From: CAZUXY01 sp964624235
GTDB taxonomy: Bacteria > Spirochaetota > UBA4802 > UBA5368
Assembly: GCA_964624235.1 (NCBI GenBank)
Contig: CAZUXY010000023.1
Span: forward strand, 3,476-67,475
DNA length: 64,000 nucleotides
Direction: 5' to 3'
The position numbers and the translations under genes are program-made. Below, piece by piece: positions 45,342-53,673 of this stretch (the first letter of the stretch is position 1; every line of letters starts with the position of its first letter). Below the pieces are notes generated by a model that ran no database searches, was not told the origin of the DNA, and was given only the letters and a program-made list of their open reading frames with translations.

Positions 45342-45748
45342 ATATTACAACGAAATCGTATAGCAACATGAGCCATGGCAGGAGGATCATCGGGATCGCG
45401 GGTATGGTGATCGCCGGGGTGGTTTTTGCGGTGGTTTTCGCGTTCCTCTTCGGATATATCGTCCAGCTGATATGGAACTGGCTCATGCCAGAACTCTTCG
45501 GCTTCAAAATTATTAGCTACTGGCAGGCTTTTGCCCTTGTGGTGCTGGCGAAACTCCTTTTTGGAGGTTTCGGCCAACATCATCACGATCGTCACAGCGT
45601 ACGCGATCGCCGGGTAAAGCACGGATTTCCTGATTGGGAACCGTTTGCTGATGACCGTATCGACCGTGATACGTTCAGGAAGTACTGGAAATCAGAAGGT
45701 GAAAAGTCCTTTAAGGAATACCTGGAAAGGCAGGGAACCGATAAATGA
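45338..45748 (+). CDS. Small membrane protein coupled to ECF sigma factor
   Basis: The 136-residue protein has one or two hydrophobic segments: IIGIAGMVIAGVVFAVVFAFLFGYIVQLIWNW in two runs, and FALVVLAKLLFGGFG. A W-x-W-L-M-P-x-L-F-G motif and a YWQAFALV stretch lie between them. A cytoplasmic or periplasmic tail is rich in His, Arg and Asp (QHHHDRHSVRDRR). I recognise the pattern from uncharacterised proteins next to ECF sigma factors. Overlap of four bases with the sigma gene (ATGA) argues for joint function. A strong terminator follows. Confidence 0.7.
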   Translation: MNITTKSYSNMSHGRRIIGIAGMVIAGVVFAVVFAFLFGYIVQLIWNWLMPELFGFKIISYWQAFALVVLAKLLFGGFGQHHHDRHSVRDRRVKHGFPDWEPFADDRIDRDTFRKYWKSEGEKSFKEYLERQGTDK

Positions 45749-45777
45749 TCAATGCCGGCGAAAGATAGAACGAATAT

Positions 45778-45808
45778 AAGAAACCCCGTCTTCGGACGGG
45801 TTTTCTTT
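45778..45808. terminator. Terminator with UUCG loop
   Basis: AAGAAACCCCGTC-TTCG-GACGGGTTTTCTT forms a 13-base-pair stem with one mismatch and a stable tetraloop, followed by TT. It ends the sigma operon and, read in reverse, may also serve the convergent phosphoesterase gene. Confidence 0.88.
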
Positions 45809-45877
45809 TCATAATCGAAAATGCTTTTTGCGCATGTATATCTCAGCCCGCCGCGCCGGTGTCAGGCAAACCTGAAT

Positions 45878-46546
45878 TTATCTGAACCAACCTTTTTTGA
45901 CTCTCCCGGCCGAGAGGGTCAGTCCACCGTTGAACTCTGCGGTAAGGTATTTTCCCCTTTTAAAGCTTCCCGGGTTGGCAACCGTCGAAGATCCGAACGA
46001 CTCAACACCCCCGGCTTCATGTATGTGCCCGCACACACAGAGATGCACCCTGTGTGACAGCAGGAAATTCCTTACACTGGTGCTGCCCCCCCTCAGACCC
46101 AGAAAGGTCCGGTCACGGACGCCCCGGGGAGGAACGTGTGAAAGGAGTATGATGCGTTTCGCGTTTTGCACCCGCGAGTACCCCTCTTCTAGATACCCGG
46201 TGATCTCCTCTTCGTCGTACTCGCAGCGCGTATGCATCGGTGTGGGAGACGAACCGCCCAGTCCGAAGAAACCGGTGTCGCCCATGATACGCCCTGAGGC
46301 GTGCAGTCCGTAGCCTTTTTCGGAAAGCAGCGTGCACACATCGGGACTGTCCCAGTTCCCGTGTACGGCGAGCAGGGAGGTGTTGTGTCGCTCGAAGGCC
46401 GCCAGTACAACAGCGGCCTCCTCCGTGGCACCGCTGTGGGTAATATCACCCGCTATCAGAACCAGGTTTGAAGAAGCCATGCGCTCCCCGGCGAGATCGA
46501 TCGAATCAAGCGCGCCGTGTACGTCGCCGACGATAAAAATATTCAT
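45878..46546 (-). CDS. Metallophosphoesterase (calcineurin-like)
   Basis: The 222-residue protein shows the five-block calcineurin-like metal centre: GDVHG, GDITH, GNWD, a LSHVPP His and CGHIHEAGG. Such small enzymes hydrolyse phosphodiesters (YfcE type); the true substrate is unknown. ATG 46546 has GGGGAA upstream and begins directly with the strand carrying the first motif (MNIFIVGDVHG). A longer frame to 46933 is antisense to tatD and was not used. It is divergent from tatD. Confidence 0.9.
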   Translation of the reverse strand: MNIFIVGDVHGALDSIDLAGERMASSNLVLIAGDITHSGATEEAAVVLAAFERHNTSLLAVHGNWDSPDVCTLLSEKGYGLHASGRIMGDTGFFGLGGSSPTPMHTRCEYDEEEITGYLEEGYSRVQNAKRIILLSHVPPRGVRDRTFLGLRGGSTSVRNFLLSHRVHLCVCGHIHEAGGVESFGSSTVANPGSFKRGKYLTAEFNGGLTLSAGRVKKGWFR

Positions 46547-46568
46547 GGGGGTTCCCCGGTAAAAGGTT

Positions 46569-46596
46569 TTGACAAAAGCCGTTTCTTGAATATTGT
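46569..46596 (+). promoter_or_regulatory. Candidate promoter of tatD
   Basis: TTGACA (46569-46574) and TATTGT (46591-46596) are 16 bases apart in the short divergent spacer, about 42 bases before the chosen tatD start. Confidence 0.4.
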
Positions 46597-46637
46597 TTGC
46601 GGGATTCCTTATGTCAAAACATTTACAGGTGTCCCTG

Positions 46638-47426
46638 ATGGAATTCATCGATTCCCATGCCCACTTCGATCTCTGCATTGAGGAGGGCATTGAAGAAAAC
46701 ACCCTTCTGGAAGGGATGCGGGAAGGAGGTGTGAGCCGGGCCGTCCAGGTAAGCATTGATTCACCGGGTTTCGAATGGTCGTACAATTTTTCGAAAAAGC
46801 ACGGCGACCACGGTGTGCTGTTTACCCTGGGGATACACCCCTCCAGCATGGCGGGAGAGCGCGAGATGGAGGGACTGGACGGTATGGTGTCGCGGGTAAT
46901 CGGTGCGGGTGACCGCACCCGGCTTTTCGGCATCGGTGAAGCCGGTCTCGATTACTACCGAATGCGGCAACCGAAAAACGAACAGATACGTTCTTTCGAA
47001 TTCCAGGCAGGGCTGGCGAAAAAACACGGCATTCCCCTCATCGTCCATTCGCGTGACGCCATGAATGAAACGATCTCGATTCTGAAAAAAACGGCGCCGC
47101 CCGCCGGGGTAATGCATTGCTTCTCGGGAAACGGGGACGACGCGAAAAAGGTGCTGGACCTGGGTTTTCAGATATCCTTTGCGGGGAACCTGACCTACCG
47201 CAACGCCCATGAACTCCACGACGCGGCGCGCTTCGTGCCGGTCGACAGGGTGCTCTTTGAAACCGATGCGCCTTTTCTTACCCCGGTACCCTTCAGGGGG
47301 AAAAAGAACGTGCCCGGATACGTGGTGCATGTCTATAAATTTTTTGCGGAACTCAGGAAGATATCCGTGGAGACCCTGGCGGGGAAGGTGCATGACACCT
47401 TTACGGCGCTCGCTGGCGGCAGGTGA
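46638..47426 (+). CDS. tatD: TatD-family metal-dependent DNase
   Basis: The product has 262 residues with TatD hallmarks: FIDSHAHFDL (H-x-H metal site), GEAGLDYY, PLIVHSRDA, MHCFSGN and FETDAPFLTPVPFRGKKNVP. The family shows 3'-5' exonuclease activity on DNA with a TIM-barrel fold and two metals. I chose ATG 46638 (MEFIDSHAHF), preceded by AGGTG, over upstream in-frame ATGs because the family starts at this strand. TatD proteins are often linked to recombination or quality control. Confidence 0.92.
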   Translation: MEFIDSHAHFDLCIEEGIEENTLLEGMREGGVSRAVQVSIDSPGFEWSYNFSKKHGDHGVLFTLGIHPSSMAGEREMEGLDGMVSRVIGAGDRTRLFGIGEAGLDYYRMRQPKNEQIRSFEFQAGLAKKHGIPLIVHSRDAMNETISILKKTAPPAGVMHCFSGNGDDAKKVLDLGFQISFAGNLTYRNAHELHDAARFVPVDRVLFETDAPFLTPVPFRGKKNVPGYVVHVYKFFAELRKISVETLAGKVHDTFTALAGGR

Positions 47427-47544
47427 CGCACGCCCGGAAATGATCGGAGCGGCAGGGCAGGGACGGTGTAATCGGTGTAGGTAATTGTACACAATACATA
47501 ATTTTTTCTTTCAATCGGGGGGAATAGTTAATTACGCTTTCGTC

Positions 47545-48501
47545 ATGAAAATAAAGATCGTTACCTTCATCGTGCTATTCAATTTCATCGTGTTTTTCCC
47601 TCGGGAATCCGTTGCGCTACACGCCGTTCCCGACAGCTGCCCGCCGCCCATATACGGATCCGCCTTCCAGATGGGAGTGTCGGTTCAGTTCGGGATTATG
47701 CAGGGACTCGCGCGGGAGTATGCGTATGACGGCGATTACCGGCTCAGCCGTCTGGACTGGGAACTTGGATGGATGTACTATATGGGGGCCGTCATAGGCC
47801 TGCGTATTCTTGAGTCATGGCATATCGCCGGCGGGTTCTGGTCGGGATTCAGTAACCGGATCGGAAAAGTGGAAGATTCCGACTGGTTGAACTATGACGG
47901 TCAGAAAACCAATTACTCGCGCCATGACAATCTTCTGCAGAGGGCGCTCTTCATGGATGTGAACGCCGGTTATACCCTGGAGCTTTTTGAACATCTTCAG
48001 ATCGTGTTTATGTTCGGTTGCACCGAACGGGTCGTCAAGATGCGCGCGGAAGACGGTTACCTGGAATACCCGCCCGGATCACCCCGGGTGCCCGTGTACG
48101 GCCCGGCCATTACCTACCGGCAGCGTTTTCGTTTCCCTTACGCCGCTATCGGTACGGGATACCGGGGAAGGCTGCTTGTGGTTTCCGTTTACGGGTACTA
48201 CAGCCCGCTTGTTTCCTGTGAAGCGATCGACAATCATCATAAGAGAACGCCGCCGCTGGATTTTCATGATTCATTGAAAAACGGCAATTACCATGCCGTG
48301 ATGGGGACTGTCTCGCTGAACCTGTACAGCCTGTGCCTGTCCCTCCAGGGACTCTACGGCCGTATAGGTGAATTCCGCGGTGAAACTTATTCCGTCGATA
48401 CTTCCACCGGCATAAAATCCGCCGTTTCAAGCAACGGGGCCGCGGCAAGCTTTGAGGCATGGAATATGACCCTGTCGGTCGGTATAATCGTGGAGTGGTA
48501 A
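47545..48501 (+). CDS. Omptin-family outer-membrane protease
   Basis: The 318-residue product has a signal peptide (KIKIVTFIVLFNFIVFF...SVALHA) and a beta-barrel rich in aromatics, ending in Trp (IIVEW). It aligns with OmpT/Pla. Asp111-Ser-Asp113 (VEDSDW) matches the OmpT Asp83/Asp85 pair, Asp229-Asn-His231 (AIDNHHKR) matches Asp210/His212, and YRQRFRFPYAAIG matches the YKQRFKMPYIGL strand. All four catalytic residues are present, so it should cleave peptides at the cell surface. Omptins are mostly known from Proteobacteria. Neither a ribosome-binding site nor an earlier start is convincing. Confidence 0.85.
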   Translation: MKIKIVTFIVLFNFIVFFPRESVALHAVPDSCPPPIYGSAFQMGVSVQFGIMQGLAREYAYDGDYRLSRLDWELGWMYYMGAVIGLRILESWHIAGGFWSGFSNRIGKVEDSDWLNYDGQKTNYSRHDNLLQRALFMDVNAGYTLELFEHLQIVFMFGCTERVVKMRAEDGYLEYPPGSPRVPVYGPAITYRQRFRFPYAAIGTGYRGRLLVVSVYGYYSPLVSCEAIDNHHKRTPPLDFHDSLKNGNYHAVMGTVSLNLYSLCLSLQGLYGRIGEFRGETYSVDTSTGIKSAVSSNGAAASFEAWNMTLSVGIIVEW

Positions 48502-48599
48502 TGAGAACGCATGTCGGGATGTATTCGCTTGTTCAATAGTGAAAGATACGGTATTAAAGACGGGTCGGTTATACTCAGAGGGGGAGGGAACGATCAGTA

Positions 48600-48875
48600 A
48601 TGCCCAGGGAACTGATACTGCGCGGGCGGGTCCAGGGGGTAGCCTGCCGTTATTACTGCAGCCAGTATGGGAAAAAACTGGGGCTCAGGGGATCGGCGTC
48701 GAACCTTCGTGACGGGAGCGTCAGGGTGATTCTCGATACCGATGACGAGGAAAAGGTGCGTAACTACATAAGGGCCCTCAGGAGCAATCCCCTGGACGTG
48801 CAGTTCTGGGGGTCCATTACCGGCATCGAGGTGAATGAGTACAGCGGTCCGGTCGCCGGCGATTATACCTTCTGA
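48600..48875 (+). CDS. acyP: Acylphosphatase
   Basis: The 91-residue protein has the family signature GRVQGVACR, with Arg17 binding phosphate, and SNLRDGSV, with Asn35 orienting water. It hydrolyses acyl phosphates such as acetyl phosphate or carbamoyl phosphate. The usual Phe before Arg is Cys16 here, a mild deviation. GGGAGGGAAC precedes the ATG. It overlaps the convergent metallopeptidase gene by 13 bases. Confidence 0.92.
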   Translation: MPRELILRGRVQGVACRYYCSQYGKKLGLRGSASNLRDGSVRVILDTDDEEKVRNYIRALRSNPLDVQFWGSITGIEVNEYSGPVAGDYTF

Positions 48876-49477
48876 TGAAGTTTTGCGGGCATCGGCCGGG
48901 GAATTTTCATCCTTCGACCGGTTATTTTACCGAAAACTTCGTGCAACCGGCGGGTGTTCAGGTCCAGGAAATTCATGTACGCCGTCCCCGCGATGTATTC
49001 ATGAAATAATTTCATCTCATGCTCGAAACGCCGGTCGAAGAGCTTTCTCGATCCGCCGTGGGACGCCTTGACCTTCGCCATCCTTCTTATGTCCCCGTTG
49101 AAGCGGGGGCTTATGTGGTAAAGTTCATGGAACACCACGCGCAGTTTCTCCCCGGGCGGCAGGTCGAAGAAACGGGGATAATAGAAATAGATAAGGTAGA
49201 GCTGCGGGATTCCCCGTGAAATCACCCGGGGCATTGCATACGTGGTGCCGCGGTAGGTCAATGCCTCGGCGCCGTCCCGGAAGCGCAGGGGAACCAGTTT
49301 CCCGTAAACGGCGCCTTTTCCCGACCGGTTGGAACCCATGCAGACCGTCATCTGCGATGGAACGCAGTGAGTGAAGATCGTCGTACGGGCAATGACTTCC
49401 TGTATCAGGGCGGTCAAAACATCGGTAAGGTTGATTTGCTCCAGTTTCCCGCCGGCGGGGAACCGTTCCTCGCCCAT
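48863..49477 (-). CDS. Putative zinc metallopeptidase
   Basis: The 204-residue protein carries LRVVFHELYHISPRFNGD, an HE-x2-H zinc site with an Arg/Asn-rich follow-up typical of the small 'putative metallopeptidase' family (PF18894-like). A QLYLIYFYYPRFFDL segment sits upstream. There is no signal peptide, so it is cytoplasmic. The substrate is unknown. It follows recN by three bases on the same strand, so it is probably cotranscribed with nadK-recN. Confidence 0.75.
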   Translation of the reverse strand: MGEERFPAGGKLEQINLTDVLTALIQEVIARTTIFTHCVPSQMTVCMGSNRSGKGAVYGKLVPLRFRDGAEALTYRGTTYAMPRVISRGIPQLYLIYFYYPRFFDLPPGEKLRVVFHELYHISPRFNGDIRRMAKVKASHGGSRKLFDRRFEHEMKLFHEYIAGTAYMNFLDLNTRRLHEVFGKITGRRMKIPRPMPAKLHQKV

Positions 49478-49480
49478 CGG

Positions 49481-51193
49481 TCAGGAGCCCGTTTCGGCCA
49501 GAGTGATCATCTCTTCGGCGTGCCTCACCGAGAGATCGGTGATTTTTTCACCGGCCAGCATACGGGCGACCTCCCGGATCTTTTCGTTCCGGTTGAGGTT
49601 TTTCACCAGGGTGGTGATACGGCCGTTGACGGTTTCCTTCTGCACGTAAAAGTGCGTATCAGACATGGCGGCGATCTGCGGGAGGTGCGTGATTACCAGC
49701 ACCTGACGTTCCCTTGCCAGTGTTTTTAGCTTGCGTCCCACAACCTCGGCGATTTTTCCTCCGATCCCCGCGTCCACCTCGTCGAAAACCAGGCTGTCGA
49801 CGATATCTGATGAAAGTATTACTTTCTTGAGGGCGAGCATGATTCGGGACATTTCGCCGCCCGAGGCCACCTTTTTCAACTGGCGCAGGTCTTCCCCCTG
49901 GTTCGCCGAGAGCAGGAATTCGATGCGGTCCAGACCGTGGGGGTAAAGCATGTAGCGTTTGTTCTCCGTTTCAATTTCCCCTTCCGCGCTGATCTCGCGC
50001 TTTATCGAAACCCTGAACACGGTCCCTTTCATCCCCAGGTCGGCCAGCTCTTTCATCACCCTGACCTCAAGCTCCTTGGCGGCCCTTACGCGGCGGTCGG
50101 AAAGCTCAAGCGCCGTTTCCTTGGCGATCTTCACCGCCGCCCGGTGTTCGGTTTTGAGCTTTTCCATCTGTTCTTCCGATGACGAGATGGCTTCCAGTTC
50201 GCGCCGTGACCGCTCGGCGTACTCCAGTATTTCTTTGATCGAACCGCCGTACTTCTTCCTGAGCCCCGAGATCAGCGAAAGCCGTTCTTCCACCTCGTTA
50301 ACGCGCTGGGGCGAGAACTGTATCGTTTTTTCAAAGTCCCTCAGGTTCGCCGCGGCGTCCTCAAGCGAGTAGAGGGATTCCTTCAGCGATTCGAGAATGG
50401 AGGATATGCGGGGATCGTAGTCCGATATTGTCGAGAGGCTCGTGTCGGCTTTTTTCAGTCCCTGGAGGATGCCTCCTCCATCGCCCTTGAGCAGGCCCAT
50501 GGTGGTGCTGATCTCGGTGAAAAGCTTCTCGGCGTTCTGTAAAAGGGTGGACTCGTTTTTGAGTGCTTCTTCCTCGTCGGGAACCAGCCGCGCCGCCTCG
50601 ATCTCGCGGATCGCGAATCCGAGGTAGTCGATTTTACGCGCTTTCTCCTTCTCATCCGTCTCGAAGGAGTTGATGCGCTCCTTGAGGTCGTGCAGCTGGT
50701 TGTATATATCGTTTATGCGTGAAACCAGGCCGTGGTGGCCCGCAAACCCGTCGAGCAGCTCGCGGTGGCGGGCGATCTTCACGATGGTCTGGTGTTCGTT
50801 CTGCCCGTGGATGTCCACCAGGTTTTCTGATATTTCCTGGAGCCTGTTGATGGGAATCTGCGTGCTGTTCGCGAAGCACCGGCCGCGGCCGTTGGCGTAT
50901 ATCTCCCGGCGCAGCACCAGCGTGTTGTCGTCACAGTCTATGCCGGACTCCTCCAGCATCTGCCGTACCTGGGGCAGCGGGGTGATGTCGAATTCCCCCT
51001 CCAGGATGGCGCGCTCAAAACCGGAACGTATCAGGTCGGTGGTCATCTTATCGCCCAGCACGCCCGACATGGCGTCGATGAGTATGGATTTACCCGCCCC
51101 TGTCTCCCCGGTAAGGATGTTGAGCCCCGCGCCGAACTGGATCTTCAGGTCGTCTATGATAACGAAGTTCTTTATGCGTAATTCTTTAAGCAT
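49481..51193 (-). CDS. recN: DNA repair protein RecN
   Basis: The 570-residue SMC-like ATPase has Walker A GETGAGKSILIDAMSGVLG, RCFANSTQIPINRLQ, a long coiled-coil middle (about residues 165-350), the ABC signature ASGGEMSRIMLALK and Walker B SLVFDEVDAGIGGK. It binds DNA ends in double-strand break repair. It starts inside the nadK stop (eight-base overlap). The nadK-recN linkage is common in bacteria. Confidence 0.97.
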   Translation of the reverse strand: MLKELRIKNFVIIDDLKIQFGAGLNILTGETGAGKSILIDAMSGVLGDKMTTDLIRSGFERAILEGEFDITPLPQVRQMLEESGIDCDDNTLVLRREIYANGRGRCFANSTQIPINRLQEISENLVDIHGQNEHQTIVKIARHRELLDGFAGHHGLVSRINDIYNQLHDLKERINSFETDEKEKARKIDYLGFAIREIEAARLVPDEEEALKNESTLLQNAEKLFTEISTTMGLLKGDGGGILQGLKKADTSLSTISDYDPRISSILESLKESLYSLEDAAANLRDFEKTIQFSPQRVNEVEERLSLISGLRKKYGGSIKEILEYAERSRRELEAISSSEEQMEKLKTEHRAAVKIAKETALELSDRRVRAAKELEVRVMKELADLGMKGTVFRVSIKREISAEGEIETENKRYMLYPHGLDRIEFLLSANQGEDLRQLKKVASGGEMSRIMLALKKVILSSDIVDSLVFDEVDAGIGGKIAEVVGRKLKTLARERQVLVITHLPQIAAMSDTHFYVQKETVNGRITTLVKNLNRNEKIREVARMLAGEKITDLSVRHAEEMITLAETGS

Positions 51194-52079
51194 GCCCGAT
51201 TCCCTGATCGTTAAGGTTTTTGCCCCAGCCGAGCTTCAGTCGCAGGATTTCATTGTAGTCTCTGTCCGGGTGGGGGATAAGCAGAATCTTTTTATCGGAA
51301 CCCCGGAAGCGGATCTCGTCGTTGCCCTCGATCGGGATAGCTTCCTGTCCGTCGATTGTCAATAATAAATTCTCGACCTCGGAAACGATCCGCGCCCTGA
51401 GCACGCTGGAAAAGGGAACGATCATGGGCCGTATCGCCAGGGTGTGCGGGCATATAGGGTTCAGCAGATACACGTTCTCGATGGTGGGGCTGATGATGGG
51501 CCCACCGGCGGAAAGCGCATAGGCGGTCGAACCGGTAGGCGTGGAAATGATAAGGCCGTCACCCGCGTAACAGTTGAGAAACCGCTCATTGAGCTCTATC
51601 CGAAGCCTGATGGGACGCGAAAAGGCCCCTTTCGATATCACCGCGTCGTTTACGCAGAGTGCCGTGTTCAGGTTCCGGTTTCCGCGGAAATGTGAGGTTT
51701 CCAGCAGGCTGCGCGGGCTGGCGGGGAACGGGTCGGCGATATAACGCTCCAGATAGTCCATGGACTCGCCTGGATAAAATTCCGTGAGGAAACCCAGTCT
51801 GCCCCGGTTGATTCCGAACAGCGGGGTCCCGGTGCCTGCGAAAAGGCGCGCGGCCCTGAGGAAGGTGCCGTCGCCTCCGATTACCACTGCCAGGTCGGCC
51901 GCCGCGACTACGTCTGTGCAGATACAGCGGGCGTGGTCATGGTTCCTGTGGATGTCGATATCGGGCAGGCAGGCCCTGATGTTCTTAGATTCCAGCAGGG
52001 ATATCATGCGGGCCATGAGTTCCAGAGAACCGCTGTCGTCCGGACGTATGATAATGGTTACCGATCGTATCATGTGCAT
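51186..52079 (-). CDS. nadK: NAD kinase
   Basis: About 297 residues. The kinase makes NADP from NAD and ATP. Visible motifs are VVIGGDGTFLRAARLF (GGDG phosphate site), PLFGINRGRLGFLTE, CVNDAVISKG and DGLIISTPTGSTAYALSAGGPI. I chose ATG 52079, with GGAG four bases upstream; ATG 52073 is equally possible. The frame extends to TTG 52154 without support. Confidence 0.95.
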   Translation of the reverse strand: MHMIRSVTIIIRPDDSGSLELMARMISLLESKNIRACLPDIDIHRNHDHARCICTDVVAAADLAVVIGGDGTFLRAARLFAGTGTPLFGINRGRLGFLTEFYPGESMDYLERYIADPFPASPRSLLETSHFRGNRNLNTALCVNDAVISKGAFSRPIRLRIELNERFLNCYAGDGLIISTPTGSTAYALSAGGPIISPTIENVYLLNPICPHTLAIRPMIVPFSSVLRARIVSEVENLLLTIDGQEAIPIEGNDEIRFRGSDKKILLIPHPDRDYNEILRLKLGWGKNLNDQGIGHA

Positions 52080-52154
52080 GGTTCTCCATCGGGAATGATG
52101 GTGGTTCCCTGAGTATTTAATCAAGGATTTTATGTCTCCACGGAATTCAGTCAA

Positions 52155-52519
52155 TTAAATTATGGGGAAATCTCACCGGACGGGAGGTTTCAATTGAACC
52201 GGTTGTTTTAAGATTTTCATGAAAAACCTGATGCCGAAGGTATACTGGATGATGTGAATGCGGCGGCTAAATTATGAATTGACACTATCGGAAATCGCAT
52301 AGTATCAAAGATAACGGGGACCGTCCCGGACACAGCGGGAAACCCGTGACGCAGGGTGGACGGTGGCCGCGTGTAGTACGATGCCGTCCTTCCGTTGTTT
52401 TTTGAATGAACACATCCTTAATTACCGGAATACGGCGACACATAAACCGCACACGGTTGGTTTTTAGGAATAACGAGGCAGTACCTGTAACCTTAATCCC
52501 TGTTTTCTGGAGGTCATGG
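52155..52519. other. Intergenic region before small Cys protein
   Basis: The spacer has no supported gene apart from an unsupported N-terminal extension of the next frame. It contains a promoter candidate, TTGACA (52279-52284) and TATCAA (52303-52308), 18 bases apart, reading toward the small Cys protein. Confidence 0.35.
52279..52308 (+). promoter_or_regulatory. Candidate sigma-70 promoter
   Basis: TTGACA, an 18-base spacer and TATCAA lie upstream of the 92-residue Cys protein. The -35 is perfect and the -10 is fair. Confidence 0.3.
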
Positions 52520-52798
52520 ATGTCGAAGAAATATCAGTCGGGAACCTTTTGTATTGATATAAAATGCGAACAGCACAAACCCCTGGAAGCATACAGCGGC
52601 GAGGAGTACCTGAGACGGAAAGCGGTCCATTGCAAGGACTGCTACGCCTGGATGTTCCTTTCATGGCTGAAGGAACGGAACTGGAGAATACTGCTGACCC
52701 AGGACCAGATGTCCTCGAAAGAACTGGTAGCCAGGTTAAAGGGGATCGATCCCGTAAAGGTGGAAGACCTGACCGAAGACGAGATACTTTCCCTGTGA
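52520..52798 (+). CDS. Small four-cysteine protein of unknown function
   Basis: The 92-residue product has Cys11-x4-Cys16 and Cys38-x2-Cys41 with His19 and His37 nearby (HCKDCYAWMF), fitting a zinc-ribbon-like site. Its C-terminus (SSKELVARLKGIDPVKVEDL) looks like a short helical module. GGAGG before ATG 52520 sets the start; the upstream extension to 52406 lacks one. The two CxnC pairs imply metal or redox binding, nothing more. I recognise no family. Confidence 0.6.
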   Translation: MSKKYQSGTFCIDIKCEQHKPLEAYSGEEYLRRKAVHCKDCYAWMFLSWLKERNWRILLTQDQMSSKELVARLKGIDPVKVEDLTEDEILSL

Positions 52799-53673
52799 GA
52801 TCCCTGCGCGCATAACACTCCGGCTGATCATCAACGGTTGATACGAGATGACGTAAAGAAGGAGTATGGGTTCACGGTACTACATCACAGGGGAAAAAGA
52901 GTGTTGCCCGGATGGGCAATAACGACTTCATTAATGGTTTTCGTCGCCGTGGTTGCCGCCGGTTCAGTTATATCAGAGGATAATATCTCCAGGGTAATGC
53001 CGGGTCCGGGTCCTTGAGCATAACCCCCGGCCGGCAGTGATAGCCCGCTTCGGTGCTTCATTTCTCACTTTGGAAAATATCCGCTCCGCCTGTATAATGG
53101 CCGCACAACCGGTGGTCGATTTCCAGTACACTTTCAATGAAGTAACGCGTTTCAGGCTGTTTTCCTTTTTCGATACGGAAGGTTTTTTTCCGTTCGATGT
53201 GGTCTTCTTCTGTCGGTTTTCATGAGGAATTCCCGATCCTCCGGGCAAACGTATTGAACAAACAACAACAGGCATCATGAATAAAAGATTGTGCTGAGGG
53301 CGTCCCGCGTCAAAAATGGTGTACCCGCAGGGAATATCGTCCGATAAAAAAACAGAGAGGATTCAGATGGCCGGGATTGAGGATAACTATTCCAGTTTCA
53401 TATCGGGAGAAACGTTCCCGGGTTATTTTTACTTGACGCTTTCCTGTTACTTTACTAGTATTTATGCGAGAAATTATCTGAATTTTTTGGTAAATTAATA
53501 AAATATTATAATATTTACCGCGGTCATAGGTTTTTTCATGGACCGGGTTGGTGTTTTATCCACGGGTTTTATTTCAGGAGGGGATGCCGGACCTTGAGGA
53601 ATACCCGGTAGCATGATCACTGATAAATCACTTTGCGTTTCAAAAGCAAACACAATCTGAAAAGGTAGATGTA
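52799..53673. other. Gene-poor 875-base stretch
   Basis: I see no convincing gene. Short frames at 52973-53278 (-), 53037-53225 (+) and 53316-53498 (+) lack family resemblance. Only the last contains a start with a fair ribosome-binding site (AGAGAGGA before ATG 53367, 43 residues). The region is locally more A/T-rich near 53440-53520, and TTTGC-n9-GCAAA (around 53632-53650) forms a small inverted repeat just before the amidohydrolase. It may hold a degraded gene or an undetected RNA. Confidence 0.3.

Noticed and set aside
52973..53278. 101-codon frame on the minus strand and a 62-codon frame on plus
   Set aside because: No family resemblance, no ribosome-binding sites and mutually overlapping.
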